Assembly (NCBI GenBank): GCA_036526255.1
Contig: DATCYW010000100.1
Coordinates: 1-64,000 of the forward strand
Source of the DNA: Malonomonas sp036526255
Lineage (GTDB): Bacteria > Desulfobacterota > Desulfuromonadia > Desulfuromonadales > Geopsychrobacteraceae
Reading direction: 5' to 3'
Length of the DNA stretch: 64,000 bases
Positions 7,944 through 17,179 of the stretch are shown piece after piece. Numbering within the stretch: the stretch's first letter is position 1; each line of letters starts with the position of its first letter. The notes beneath the pieces were generated by a model. It did no database searches. It saw only the letters and a program-made list of their open reading frames with translations, and was not told where the DNA came from. The position numbers and the translations under genes were made by a program.

Positions 7944-7971
7944 ATTATAGTGATCCGAAATAGTTTGTCAA
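7944..7971 (-). promoter_or_regulatory. Consensus sigma-70 promoter for tRNA-Leu
   Basis: On the minus strand TTGACA (7966-7971) and TATAAT (7944-7949) are both perfect consensus hexamers, 16 bases apart. Transcription should start around 7937, a few bases before the tRNA. The -35 lies only 4 bases beyond the pabC stop codon. Confidence 0.85.
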
Positions 7972-7975
7972 GCAT

Positions 7976-8800
7976 CTATCCACCGTTCACTCTTGCGAGC
8001 AATGACCGCCAGCGGCCACCTCTTTTGCAGACCTGCCCATCCAAATAGTTGACCGGGAGAATCTCGATCAACGAGTTGCTCAAAAATATCTCATCGGCTT
8101 GCCGTAGCCTCACCAATGGTAGCGTTTCTTCAGCAATCTTCAGCCCGATTTCGTTGGCAGCGGCAAGAATCTGGCGACGCATCACTCCGGCCAGAATCAA
8201 GGTTCCGGTCGGCGGTGTTACCAGCTGATCGTCAATCACGGCAAAAATATTGCTGGTGCAGCCCTCGAGAACATTTCCACCAGCATCAACAAACAGCGCT
8301 TCACGCGCACCTTTTTGTTGTGCGTAGTTCGCAGCGTATAAACAATCGGCATAGTTGCCGCGCTTCATCTGCGGTAGATGGCTTAAGGGATTGACGCGCT
8401 GGTTGGGTGCGAGCACGCAGTCGGCCCCAGCTTGCCGCTCCTGATCGCTCGGTTCGTCGTAGGGCACTGCCGTCAGCAGAAACCAGCCCTGATCCGGAGC
8501 AGGCAGAGTCAGCCCTTGATGATCGCCGCGGCTGATGGTCAGTCGAATCCGGCTAACTGGTGTCGTAAGTTGAGCCGCCAGTTGCTGCAATGAGAGCTCG
8601 ATCTGCTTGCGGTTGCAGGGAAAATCAAGCAGCTTCGCCGAGAGCTCGAGGCGATCCAGATGCTCTTTGCTCAGCAGGATTTTCTGCCCTTGAGCCTTGA
8701 ACGTTTCAAACAGGGTATCGCCGAACAGAAAACCACCATCACTGATCGAAAGTTTCGCCTGCTCTGCTGCGATGAAGTGACCGTTCAGACAGACCTGCAC
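7976..8800 (-). CDS. pabC: Aminodeoxychorismate lyase
   Basis: PabC is a PLP enzyme that splits 4-amino-4-deoxychorismate into p-aminobenzoate and pyruvate for folate synthesis. The 274 residues are a fold-type IV (branched-chain aminotransferase-like) protein with the PLP lysine in HLPQMKRGNYADCL and the phosphate-binding stretch NVLEGCTSNIF. The start is GTG with a strong GGAGGAATAAG just upstream. It begins one base after the pabB stop, so the two are coupled. D-amino-acid or branched-chain aminotransferase activity is a less likely alternative, given the pabB partner. Confidence 0.9.
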   Translation of the reverse strand: MQVCLNGHFIAAEQAKLSISDGGFLFGDTLFETFKAQGQKILLSKEHLDRLELSAKLLDFPCNRKQIELSLQQLAAQLTTPVSRIRLTISRGDHQGLTLPAPDQGWFLLTAVPYDEPSDQERQAGADCVLAPNQRVNPLSHLPQMKRGNYADCLYAANYAQQKGAREALFVDAGGNVLEGCTSNIFAVIDDQLVTPPTGTLILAGVMRRQILAAANEIGLKIAEETLPLVRLRQADEIFLSNSLIEILPVNYLDGQVCKRGGRWRSLLARVNGG

Positions 8801-8801
8801 C

Positions 8802-10169
8802 TTATTCCTCCACCGCTTTCAGGACCAATCGCATCGCCTCCCCTTTTGCCAGACACTCAAGCCACTCTTTTTCCGGGATTGAGTCGGCGACGATTCCGGC
8901 ACCGGCCTGATAACTCAGTTGTTCTCCGATCCGCTGGAAACTGCGGATCAGAATGTTCAGATCCATACTGCCGCAGGCGCTGATATAACCGGCGCTGCCG
9001 GTGTAGCTACCGCGGCCGACCGGTTCGAGTTCATCGATAATTTCCATGCAACGCTTTTTCGGCACCCCGGTAATGGTACCGCCGGGAAAGGTCGCGCGCA
9101 GCAGGTCAAAGGGACCGAACTCGGGGCGCAACGTGCCGCGCACATTAGAGACGATGTGCGTGACGTGCGAGTAACGTTCGAGCACCATCAATTCGTCAAC
9201 AGAGACCGATCCGCCAACACAAACCTTGCCCAGGTCATTACGTTCCAGGTCGAGCAACATGATGTGTTCAGCGCGTTCCTTCGGATGGGCCAGTAATTCT
9301 GCGCCAAGCCGGCTGTCATCCAGCTCGCTGCTACCGCGCGGCCGGGTGCCGGCAATCGGTCGGGTTTCGGCAAGCGAGCCATGTAATGAAACCAGGCGTT
9401 CAGGGGAACTGGAGATAATCGCGAAATCGCCCCACTGCAGCAGGCAGGCAAAGGGAGCGGGATTGATGCTGCGCAGACGGCGGTAAAGCTCACTGCTATT
9501 GCCCTGCAAGCGACCATCGAAACGACAGGAGAGATTGACCTGATAAATATCACCAGCAGCGATATAGTCGCGAGCGGTTTCGACCATCGCCATGAAGGTT
9601 TCCGGCTGCAGTTTCGGCTGTAGCGGTTGCAGCAAACGCAGCGGTGCTTCGACGAGCGATTGCTGTTGTCCGTCAATGATGCGCTGCGCCAGAACCTTTA
9701 GATCAACCGAGTCATCCAGAGAACCAAGCAGTAAACGCTGCTGATGATGATCAAAAACAGCCGTGATATCGACCCAGTCAAGGCGCAGGTCGGCGATCGG
9801 CAGATCGCGCTCGGCCTGTTGCGGCAGCTCTTCAACCAGACGGCAGATGTCATAACCGAAATAGCCGAAAAACCCGCCTGGAAACGGTGTCTCGGCAGCA
9901 CCCTGAATGCTGCGCTGCCGATGAATCTCCGCCAGCAGTTGCATGGGTTCACCTGGCAGCTCGGTCAACCGCTCGCCAGCGCTGCGAGTCAGGCAGCGAT
10001 TCTGCAGACAATAGGAATCGACGGTCCGTAACGGAACAACAGAGTAACGCCCGGTTTTGGTCATCGGGTTGAGAGTTTCCAGAAACCCCGGGCCCCCTGC
10101 AGCAAACTGCAGATGGCAAAGCAGTGGATCGAATTTCTGTAGCGGTACGGAGAATGTTTTTATCGGCAT
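8802..10169 (-). CDS. pabB: Aminodeoxychorismate synthase component I
   Basis: The protein aminates chorismate to 4-amino-4-deoxychorismate. It has the anthranilate synthase I-like fold, with the catalytic C-terminal domain containing SSSPERLVS, PIAGTRPRG, GGTITGVPKKRCMEII and YTGSAGYIS. I take ATG at 10169 (MPIKTFSVPL, 455 residues); a TTG five codons upstream is possible and neither has a strong ribosome site. No pabA glutaminase is nearby, so a trpG/pabA elsewhere must supply ammonia. TrpE is less likely because pabC is coupled. Confidence 0.9.
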   Translation of the reverse strand: MPIKTFSVPLQKFDPLLCHLQFAAGGPGFLETLNPMTKTGRYSVVPLRTVDSYCLQNRCLTRSAGERLTELPGEPMQLLAEIHRQRSIQGAAETPFPGGFFGYFGYDICRLVEELPQQAERDLPIADLRLDWVDITAVFDHHQQRLLLGSLDDSVDLKVLAQRIIDGQQQSLVEAPLRLLQPLQPKLQPETFMAMVETARDYIAAGDIYQVNLSCRFDGRLQGNSSELYRRLRSINPAPFACLLQWGDFAIISSSPERLVSLHGSLAETRPIAGTRPRGSSELDDSRLGAELLAHPKERAEHIMLLDLERNDLGKVCVGGSVSVDELMVLERYSHVTHIVSNVRGTLRPEFGPFDLLRATFPGGTITGVPKKRCMEIIDELEPVGRGSYTGSAGYISACGSMDLNILIRSFQRIGEQLSYQAGAGIVADSIPEKEWLECLAKGEAMRLVLKAVEE

Positions 10170-10240
10170 CTTGTTACTTGTCAAAGCGGTTAAAAATCTA
10201 AAAAGTCGTGCTTATCTACCTGTGCCTCTAAACCACCGAC

Positions 10241-10268
10241 AGCTTATTCGCGCCACTGTCAAAGTCAA
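10241..10268 (-). promoter_or_regulatory. Candidate promoter for pabB
   Basis: On the minus strand TTGACT (10263-10268) stands 16 bases before TAAGCT (10241-10246). The -35 is good and the -10 poor. It is about 70 bases upstream of the pabB start, in the divergent gap with ggt. Confidence 0.35.
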
Positions 10269-10441
10269 GGGTTAAGAATTTGAAACAGCAGCGAAAACTC
10301 AAGCCATGACTTGATCTCTCATTAATCTCTGATAGAAGTTAAGCTTCGCATCCGACCAAAGATTCAGTCGTGAAACAGAAGATCCGCAGAGTGTTAAGGA
10401 GCAGCAAACCGTCATCAGTTTTCAGAGAGGAGGATATCATT

Positions 10442-12229
10442 ATGGGCTTGAGAACGTTCATCATTGCCGCCTGTGCAGTCGGCCTGCTGGTCACACCGAA
10501 CTGGACACTCGCCAACTCAGATCTACCGACCGCTGTCACCAGCAAACGCGAGATGGTGGTCACTGCCAACCCGCTGGCAACCGAAGCCGGCGCGCATATT
10601 CTTAAGATTGGTGGCACGGCGACTGACGCGATGATCGCAGTTCAAACGGTGCTGGGACTGGTTGAGCCGCAATCCAGCGGCCTTGGCGGTGGCGCCTTTA
10701 TCGTTTACTACGATGCGAAGACCGGCAAAACAACCACCATCGACGCCCGCGAGAAAGCACCAGCGGCGGCGACCGAAGACCGTTTCATCGTCGATGGCAG
10801 TCCATTAAGCTTCTTCCCCGCCTGGCAGAGTGGCCTGTCGGTCGGCGTACCGGGCGTGCCGAGAATGATGGAATATATGCATAAGCGCTACGGCAGCCTG
10901 CCCTGGCAGCGACTGTTTGTCCCGGCGAAGACCCTGGCTCAACAAGGCTTCAAACTGACCGAACGCACCAGTTCACAGGTTGCAGGGCTACTGGAAAACA
11001 ACTCTTCCTGCGAAGAAGGCGAACGGCTGTTTTTCAGGGATCCTGCCGCGTTCGACTATTTTGTCAATCACGAAGACTGCACTGCCAAGCCCGCCGGAAC
11101 CCTGATGAAGAACAAGGCATACGCCAACACCCTCAAGGCGCTCGCAAAATGCGGTGCCGACGCCTTCTACACCGGACAGATCGCGCAGGATATCGCTGCA
11201 GCGGTGCAGAATGATATGCATCTGCCTGGCGACATGACGGCCGCCGATCTGGCAAATTATCAGGTGGTCGAACGTGACCCGGTCTGCCTGAATTACCGCG
11301 GTCGCAAAGTCTGCGGCATGGGACCGCCATCCTCCGGTGCGCTGGCGGTGGGTCAAATTCTCGGCATCATCGAGAACCGTCCTGACCTGATGGGCGCGAT
11401 GCCGCTTTCTGCCGACACGGTTCACCTGTTCACTCAGGCCGGGCGGCTCGCCTTTGCCGATCGCAATAAATACGTCGCCGACAGTGATTTTGTCACCGTC
11501 CCGGTCGCAGGGATGCTGGACGCTGACTACCTGGCAAGTCGCGCCGCAATGCTGACCACGATGGATATGGGCAGCGCGGCACCAGGCGTTCCGCCGGGCC
11601 CCTTCGACCCCTATGCGCCGGACAGCGCCGCCAAGCTCAGCGGAACCAGCCATGTCTCAATCGTCGACCGCTACGGCAATGCACTGTCGATGACCACCAC
11701 AGTCGAGAGCTCCTTCGGCAACGGCGTCATGGTGCATGGATTTCTGCTCAATAACGAGCTGACCGACTTCTCGTTTGCTTTCGAGGATTCAAGCGGAACG
11801 CCTATCGCCAACCGCGTTCAGCCCAACAAGCGCCCACGCAGTTCCATGTCGCCGACCATTGTCTTTGACAGTGAAGGCAAGGTCGAGCTGGTCACCGGTT
11901 CACCTGGTGGCTCGCGGATTATCGGCTACACAGCACAGTCGATCATGAATATCATCGATTTCGGTCTCGATCCGCAGCAGGCAATCAACGTGCCGCACTA
12001 CATGAACCGCAATGGTCGCAGCGACCTTGAAACCCCGATTCCGGGAGTCACCGAGGATTACGATGCCGCGTCACTGGCGGGCGAATTGACCGCACGCGGA
12101 CATACCGTCGGCATCATCGAACAGACCAGCGGCTTGTCGATCATCCAGATCACCAAAGACGATCAGGGCAAAACCCTGCTGGTCGGTGGCGCCGACTATC
12201 GCCGCGATGGCGCCGTCGGCGGACGCTAG
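10442..12229 (+). CDS. ggt: Gamma-glutamyltranspeptidase
   Basis: This periplasmic enzyme cleaves the gamma-glutamyl bond of glutathione and transfers or hydrolyses it. I start at ATG 10442 because GAGAGGAGG lies 8 bases upstream and a signal peptide follows (GLRTFIIAACAVGLLVTPNWTLA). The 595-residue precursor should self-cleave before the nucleophile Thr402 (KLSGTSHVSIVD) into large and small subunits. The small-subunit oxyanion motif TGSPGGSRIIG and the PSSGALAVGQ stretch are present. Length is normal. A strong terminator follows, so it is probably monocistronic. Confidence 0.93.
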   Translation: MGLRTFIIAACAVGLLVTPNWTLANSDLPTAVTSKREMVVTANPLATEAGAHILKIGGTATDAMIAVQTVLGLVEPQSSGLGGGAFIVYYDAKTGKTTTIDAREKAPAAATEDRFIVDGSPLSFFPAWQSGLSVGVPGVPRMMEYMHKRYGSLPWQRLFVPAKTLAQQGFKLTERTSSQVAGLLENNSSCEEGERLFFRDPAAFDYFVNHEDCTAKPAGTLMKNKAYANTLKALAKCGADAFYTGQIAQDIAAAVQNDMHLPGDMTAADLANYQVVERDPVCLNYRGRKVCGMGPPSSGALAVGQILGIIENRPDLMGAMPLSADTVHLFTQAGRLAFADRNKYVADSDFVTVPVAGMLDADYLASRAAMLTTMDMGSAAPGVPPGPFDPYAPDSAAKLSGTSHVSIVDRYGNALSMTTTVESSFGNGVMVHGFLLNNELTDFSFAFEDSSGTPIANRVQPNKRPRSSMSPTIVFDSEGKVELVTGSPGGSRIIGYTAQSIMNIIDFGLDPQQAINVPHYMNRNGRSDLETPIPGVTEDYDAASLAGELTARGHTVGIIEQTSGLSIIQITKDDQGKTLLVGGADYRRDGAVGGR

Positions 12230-12270
12230 CAAACGCTTGCGGATAAACCGATCGGTACAGCTACAGCAGA

Positions 12271-12319
12271 CAACCTGCCCTGGGGATAGACTCAGAGGCA
12301 GGTTGCCTGTTTTTATTTG
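12271..12319 (+). terminator. Intrinsic terminator after ggt
   Basis: CAACCTGCC (12271-12279) pairs perfectly with GGCAGGTTG (12297-12305), followed by CCTGTTTTTATTT. Confidence 0.85.
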
Positions 12320-12398
12320 CCAAAAAGGCAAGTCATGCAAGAGACTGTTATTGAGATTGCATGCGTAGGCGGCGGATGAAGCTGAGCAAAGGAAGAAA

Positions 12399-13259
12399 AT
12401 GAGCAATTTTTTTGACCGGTTCCCGGCGACAGGTTACGTCTGTGCCCATCGTGGAGCACGCTCGATCGCTCCGGAAAACACCCTGCTGGCGCTTGAAAAA
12501 GCGCACCTTTGCGGTGCCGACCTCTGGGAAACCGATGTGCAGGCGACAGCTGACGGTAAATTGATTCTGTTCCACGACCACAGCCTTGAACGCACAACAG
12601 ACATCCTTAATCAGCAAGCCTATTCAAGCCGTAAACCCTGGAAACTGGCTGATTTCAGCCTGAATGAGCTGAACATACTGGACGCCGGCTCCTGGTTTCT
12701 GCAGTCGGATCCCTTCGGTACGGTTGCCAGTGGGGAAGTCACCGAGGGTGAGTTCGCAGCCATCAAAGGGCAGCACCCCCCCTTGCTGCTTGAAGCACTT
12801 GATTACTGTCGCAGACACGACTTTCCGGTAAACCTGGAAATCAAGGACCAAACAGGGACGGCGGCGGACCGGACCATCGTCGGCCAGATCCTAGCCCAGC
12901 TCAAGACGACTGAAACTGAATCTCTGGCGCTGATTTCATCCTTCAACCACAAGTATCTGCGCCAGGTCAAACAGCAGAATCCGGCGCTTGCCACCGCCGC
13001 GCTGGTGGAAAATAGACATCCCCAGAATCTTCTCAACTATCTCCACGACCTGAACGTCGATGCTTATCATCCAGACCAGCGGATCACCGATCCGCTGCTG
13101 ATCCGGCAGCTGGTTGCCAAGGGCATGCGCGTCAACCTCTGGACGATCAATGACTTAGCCAAAGCCAGAGCTGCCACCTCTGCCGGAGCCACCTTTATCT
13201 GTACCGACTGGCCGCAACGATTGCTGGCTCCTACCGAGGATGACTCCATCCGCCAATAA
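12399..13259 (+). CDS. ugpQ: Glycerophosphodiester phosphodiesterase
   Basis: The 286-residue protein is a GDPD-family TIM barrel that hydrolyses glycerophosphodiesters to glycerol-3-phosphate and an alcohol. The active-site set is visible: His17-Arg18 (CAHRGAR), Glu26 (APENT), Glu44 and Asp46 (WETDVQ) and His59 (LFHDHSLERTTD), with WTINDLAKAR and TDWPQRLL near the C-terminus. No signal peptide is present, so the cytoplasmic UgpQ type is more likely than periplasmic GlpQ. AAGGAAG precedes the ATG. Nothing else is co-transcribed. Confidence 0.88.
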   Translation: MSNFFDRFPATGYVCAHRGARSIAPENTLLALEKAHLCGADLWETDVQATADGKLILFHDHSLERTTDILNQQAYSSRKPWKLADFSLNELNILDAGSWFLQSDPFGTVASGEVTEGEFAAIKGQHPPLLLEALDYCRRHDFPVNLEIKDQTGTAADRTIVGQILAQLKTTETESLALISSFNHKYLRQVKQQNPALATAALVENRHPQNLLNYLHDLNVDAYHPDQRITDPLLIRQLVAKGMRVNLWTINDLAKARAATSAGATFICTDWPQRLLAPTEDDSIRQ

Positions 13260-13311
13260 ACACGCACCCACCGAGAAGTCATCGGGCTTAAGTATTTACA
13301 AGTAATTAAGT

Positions 13312-13340
13312 TTGACTAATCTCATAACTGTGGGCATAAT
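13312..13340 (+). promoter_or_regulatory. Sigma-70 promoter for the REC-GGDEF-EAL gene
   Basis: TTGACT (13312-13317) and CATAAT (13335-13340) are 17 bases apart. Transcription would start near 13347 and leave a leader of about 160 bases before the ATG at 13506. Confidence 0.7.
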
Positions 13341-13505
13341 GCTCGAATTGCTGACTGATGGTTGCCCTCAAAATTCATCAGGATTCCAGCAGTTACAGCA
13401 ATTTGTGCTAGACTTTCTTAGAGTTTTTTACTGTACGACACATTAAGAAGCTTAAGATGACGGCCCATCTCCACACAAATTTACTGCGATAATACAGGCT
13501 GCCAC

Positions 13506-15692
13506 ATGGAGCAAAGAAAAAACCCGGTCATTTTGACCATCGATGATGAGGACAACATCCGCGACAGCTTCCGGCTGTTTCTTGAGGATTTTGACTATCA
13601 TGTCGTCGAAGCCTGTAATGGTCGCGAGGGGCTGATTGCCTTCGACCGGGAGAAGCCCGACCTGGTGCTGTGCGACCTGCGCATGCCCGAGATGGATGGA
13701 CTTGAGGTTCTCGAGGCGATCAAACAACGCTCACCGAACACACCGATCATCGTTGTTTCCGGGACCGGAGTCATCGGCGACGCGATCGAGGCGATCCGGC
13801 GCGGCGCCTGGAACTATCTGCTGAAACCGATCCAGGACATGTCGGTGCTGCTGCATGCGATCAGCCAGGCGATGGAACGCTCCCGCCTGATCATTGAAAA
13901 CAACGCCTATCAGGAGCACCTCGAAGAGGAAGTCACTAAACGGACCGAGGCGCTGCAGCAGGCGATTGGCGAACTCAATCAATCCCACCTGAAACTGAAA
14001 GAGAACGAGATAAAGTACCGCTCGATCTTCGAAAACCTGCAGGACGTTTATTTTGAAATGCAGTTGGACGGGATGGTGACCGAGGTCAGCCCTTCAGTCT
14101 CGCATTTTTCTCTCTATCGCCGGGCCGATATCATCGCCAACCCTATCGGTAAAATCTTCACCAACAGCAAAAACCGCGAGCGGCTGATGTCCCGCCTGAA
14201 AACTGAGGGCAGCGTCACCGACTATGAAATCTACCTGCAGGACAAAGACGGCACCCAGGTTCCCTGCTCTCTCAGCGCCCGCTATCAGGAACCGCAAGGA
14301 CAATCCGCGGCGAAGATCTGCGGAACGCTGCGCGACATTACCGAACGCAAGCAGGCTGAAGCGCGCATCGAATATCTGGCTTATTTTGATGCGCTGACCG
14401 AGTTGCCGAACCGGCGGCTGCTGCTCGACCGACTGGAGCAGAACATCTCCCGGGCGCGCCGCTACGGACACTACGGGGCGATGCTGTTTCTTGACCTGGA
14501 CCGCTTTAAAAACATCAATGATTCGCTTGGCCATCCGATCGGCGATGCGCTACTCAAGGAAGTCTCCAAGCGCCTGACGCATGATTTGCGCGCTGAAGAC
14601 ACGGTCTCGCGGCTGGGCGGCGATGAATTCGTCATGCTGCTCACCGACTTGGGCGCTGACCCGGCCGACGGTGCGGCGATCGCACAGCAGAAGGCTGAAC
14701 AGATTCAGGCACGGTTGGCAGAAAAATATCATATTATGGGGCATGAACTGCATGTCACCCCCAGTATCGGTGTGGCGATGTTCCCGACCAGCGAGGATGC
14801 CCATGAAACCGGCAACGACATTCTGCGCCATGCCGACACCGCAATGTACCGGGCCAAAGATGATGGCCGCGACACCGTGCGTTTCTTCCTGCCAAGTATG
14901 CAGGCTGCGGCCGATTCGCGGCTGGCGATCGAAAAAGAATTACGCTACGCGCTGGAAAAGAACGAGCTGTCCCTGAATTTTCAACCGCAGGTCAACAGCA
15001 GCGGCCAGATTATGGGTGCCGAAACGCTGGTCCGCTGGAACCACGCCACCAAGGGGTTCATCTCGCCGGCGACCTTTATCCCGGTTGCCGAAGCGACCGG
15101 ACTGATTCTGCCGATCGGCGAATGGATTCTACGCAAGTCCTGTGAGCAACTGAAACAATGGACCGATGCCGGCCTCGACGTACATCACCTGGCGGTCAAT
15201 GTCAGCCCGCGGCAATTTCGCCAACCCGACTTCCTGAATCAGGTCTGCAGCATCCTGCAAGAAACAGGAGCAGAAGCCAGCAAGCTGGGACTGGAACTGA
15301 CCGAAGGGATGGTGATTGACAACATATACGACACGATAGAGAAAATGCAGGGGCTGAAACAGCTGGGCGTTGAGCTGTCGATCGACGATTTCGGCACCGG
15401 CTATTCGTCATTGACCTACCTGAAGCGGATGCCGCTCGACATCCTGAAAATCGACCAGTCATTTGTTCGCGACATCGAAACTGATGCCAATGATGCCGCC
15501 ATTGTTGACACCATCATCTCGATGGCCAACCACCTGGACCTGAAAGTCATCGCCGAAGGGGTTGAAACCGAGTTCGAACTGAACTTCCTTGCGGACAAGG
15601 GCTGCAAGCTCTACCAGGGCTACCATTTCAGCCGGCCGCTACCGGCTGATCAATTCACCATAATGCTGACCAAAGGCTCAGTCTTCTCTTAG
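13506..15692 (+). CDS. Response regulator with PAS, GGDEF and EAL domains
   Basis: The 728-residue cytoplasmic protein begins with a receiver domain (about 8-122, phosphoacceptor Asp57 in LCDLRMPEMDG), a short coiled coil (about 135-165), a PAS domain (about 165-285), a GGDEF domain with intact GGDEF at 371-375, and an EAL domain (about 475-720). The EAL signature reads ETL (Glu506, GAETLVRWNH). The other phosphodiesterase motifs are kept: ELTEGMV, DDFGTGYSSL, LKIDQSFV, IAEGVET and QGYHFSRPL. Both cyclic-di-GMP synthesis and breakdown are therefore possible. No histidine kinase is adjacent. A terminator follows. Confidence 0.92.
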   Translation: MEQRKNPVILTIDDEDNIRDSFRLFLEDFDYHVVEACNGREGLIAFDREKPDLVLCDLRMPEMDGLEVLEAIKQRSPNTPIIVVSGTGVIGDAIEAIRRGAWNYLLKPIQDMSVLLHAISQAMERSRLIIENNAYQEHLEEEVTKRTEALQQAIGELNQSHLKLKENEIKYRSIFENLQDVYFEMQLDGMVTEVSPSVSHFSLYRRADIIANPIGKIFTNSKNRERLMSRLKTEGSVTDYEIYLQDKDGTQVPCSLSARYQEPQGQSAAKICGTLRDITERKQAEARIEYLAYFDALTELPNRRLLLDRLEQNISRARRYGHYGAMLFLDLDRFKNINDSLGHPIGDALLKEVSKRLTHDLRAEDTVSRLGGDEFVMLLTDLGADPADGAAIAQQKAEQIQARLAEKYHIMGHELHVTPSIGVAMFPTSEDAHETGNDILRHADTAMYRAKDDGRDTVRFFLPSMQAAADSRLAIEKELRYALEKNELSLNFQPQVNSSGQIMGAETLVRWNHATKGFISPATFIPVAEATGLILPIGEWILRKSCEQLKQWTDAGLDVHHLAVNVSPRQFRQPDFLNQVCSILQETGAEASKLGLELTEGMVIDNIYDTIEKMQGLKQLGVELSIDDFGTGYSSLTYLKRMPLDILKIDQSFVRDIETDANDAAIVDTIISMANHLDLKVIAEGVETEFELNFLADKGCKLYQGYHFSRPLPADQFTIMLTKGSVFS

Positions 15693-15742
15693 CACTGCAG
15701 GCCGCCAACCTGAATGGCCGCCTGAATCCCACCGACCGAAGA

Positions 15743-15778
15743 CAGCCATTCCGGACAGGGAAGGCCGGCTGATTTTTT
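15743..15778 (+). terminator. Intrinsic terminator after the GGDEF-EAL gene
   Basis: CAGCC (15743-15747) pairs with GGCTG (15767-15771), with TTCC/GGAA extending the stem imperfectly, followed by ATTTTTT. Confidence 0.6.
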
Positions 15779-15876
15779 CCTGTCATATTCAACCCAAACC
15801 CGTTAAAATTCCTCCTTGGTTTTTTCATCCCTTTAAGTTATCACGCTGCGTCTCAATGATTGCTCTCTGATCGATG

Positions 15877-15930
15877 ATGTTGAATCTTCGTCTGGGGCGG
15901 GTCCGGCTGTGTGAGTCCGAATTTCAACAT
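15877..15930 (+). other. Long-range hairpin in the ppiB leader
   Basis: ATGTTGAA (15877-15884) is the exact complement of TTCAACAT (15923-15930), and TTCG/CGAA extends the stem after a small internal loop. The G-rich loop spans about 28 bases. It ends about 55 bases before the ppiB ATG. No known riboswitch class is recognised. Confidence 0.4.
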
Positions 15931-15984
15931 GGAAATGTCAGTAGCAGCTGGTTACCATCAGGCCAGCAACAAAAGGAGAGAGAA

Positions 15985-16494
15985 ATGAGCGCAACAGCGA
16001 CGGTACGCATGCAAACCAACAAAGGTTCCTTCACGATTGAGCTTGACGCCGAGAATGCGCCGATCAGTACCGAAAACTTTCTTTCATACGTTCGCGACGG
16101 TTTTTACAACCAGACGATCTTTCATCGGGTGATTCCGGGCTTCATGATTCAGGGGGGTGGGTTTACCACCGACATGGCGCAGAAAAAGACCTTGTCACCG
16201 ATCAAGAATGAAGCCGACAACGGATTGAAAAATCTGCGCGGCACCTTGGCGATGGCGCGCACCCAGGTGGTTGACAGTGCAACCAATCAGTTCTTTATCA
16301 ACCTCTCCGACAATGATTTTCTCAACCACAAAGGCACCAGCCCGAACTTATACGGTTATGCCGTTTTCGGTCGGGTGACCGAAGGGATGGAAACCATCGA
16401 TGAGATCGCCAAAGTTGCGACCGGCAACAGTGGGCATCATCAGGATGTTCCTAAGGAAGCCGTCATTATCGAAGCCGTCAGCATCGAAGCATAA
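15985..16494 (+). CDS. ppiB: Peptidyl-prolyl cis-trans isomerase (cyclophilin type)
   Basis: The 169-residue cyclophilin catalyses proline cis-trans isomerisation during folding. Family motifs are clear: NFLSYVRDGFYNQTIFHRVIPGFMIQGGGF, with the catalytic Arg in FHRVI, then LAMARTQVVDSATNQFFINL and YAVFGRVTEGME. I chose ATG at 15985 because AAGGAG lies 6 bases upstream. A longer frame from 15874 would add 37 residues with no family counterpart. There is no signal peptide, so the protein is cytoplasmic. Confidence 0.94.
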   Translation: MSATATVRMQTNKGSFTIELDAENAPISTENFLSYVRDGFYNQTIFHRVIPGFMIQGGGFTTDMAQKKTLSPIKNEADNGLKNLRGTLAMARTQVVDSATNQFFINLSDNDFLNHKGTSPNLYGYAVFGRVTEGMETIDEIAKVATGNSGHHQDVPKEAVIIEAVSIEA

Positions 16495-16500
16495 CCCCGA

Positions 16501-16531
16501 GCGGGGCCGGCAGGCTGTCGGTCCCGCTTTT
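16501..16531 (+). terminator. Intrinsic terminator after ppiB
   Basis: GCGGGGCCG (16501-16509) pairs with CGGTCCCGC (16519-16527) with one G-U pair, followed by TTTT. It separates ppiB from mntP. Confidence 0.7.
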
Positions 16532-16592
16532 AGAATGCCGTATTCGCCTGCCGGGAGCGAAGACTCCTGCCTGCTCACCCCAGACAAGACAG

Positions 16593-17165
16593 ATGTCTAT
16601 GGATTTTCTGACCCTGTTCGGAATAGCCATCGCCCTGGCGATGGATGCCTTTGCTGTTGCCCTCGCGGCGGGGTTAAGCCTGCCCAAACTGACGGGGCGG
16701 CACCTGTTCCGCTTCGGTTTTCACTTCGGCCTGTTTCAGGCCTTGATGCCGGTTCTCGGCTGGCTAGCCGGAATCAGCCTGCGTGAGCAGATTGAAGCCT
16801 TTGACCATTGGCTGGCTTTCGCCCTGCTGAGCCTGGTCGGCGGCAAGATGCTCTGGGAGGCTTTTCATGCCGACGAAAATGAACCGCGCGAGGGGGATCC
16901 GACCAAAGGCCTGTCGCTGGTCATGCTCTCGATCGCAACCAGCATCGACGCGCTGGCCGTTGGCCTGAGCCTTGCGGTACTGGGGATCACCATCTGGACC
17001 CCGGCGCTGCTCATCGGTCTGGTCGCCGGCATCCTGACCATCTGCGGCATGCTGTTAGGTCGCCGACTGGGACGTGCCTGGGGACCGAGAGTCGAAGTCC
17101 TTGGCGGGTTGGTCCTGATCGCCATAGGTGTTAAAATCCTGCTGGAGCACACCCTTCTCCAATAA
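16593..17165 (+). CDS. mntP: Manganese efflux pump MntP
   Basis: MntP-family membrane protein of 190 residues with about six transmembrane helices arranged as two repeats. Each repeat has a conserved acidic motif, ALAMDAFAVALAAGL near the N-terminus and TSIDALAVGLSLAVLG in the second half. The family exports Mn2+. The start is ATG at 16593 (MSMDFLTLFG), with only a weak ribosome site. I looked for a yybP-ykoY manganese riboswitch in the short upstream gap and did not see one. The agmatine genes follow 14 bases later and may share the transcript. Confidence 0.9.
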   Translation: MSMDFLTLFGIAIALAMDAFAVALAAGLSLPKLTGRHLFRFGFHFGLFQALMPVLGWLAGISLREQIEAFDHWLAFALLSLVGGKMLWEAFHADENEPREGDPTKGLSLVMLSIATSIDALAVGLSLAVLGITIWTPALLIGLVAGILTICGMLLGRRLGRAWGPRVEVLGGLVLIAIGVKILLEHTLLQ

Positions 17166-17179
17166 CTTTCGAGAGACTG

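Noticed and set aside
15874..15984. N-terminal extension of PpiB
   Set aside because: It has no family counterpart, and the ATG at 15985 has a strong AAGGAG site.
16495..16592. yybP-ykoY manganese riboswitch upstream of mntP
   Set aside because: The gap of under 100 bases is mostly the ppiB terminator and lacks the conserved motif.
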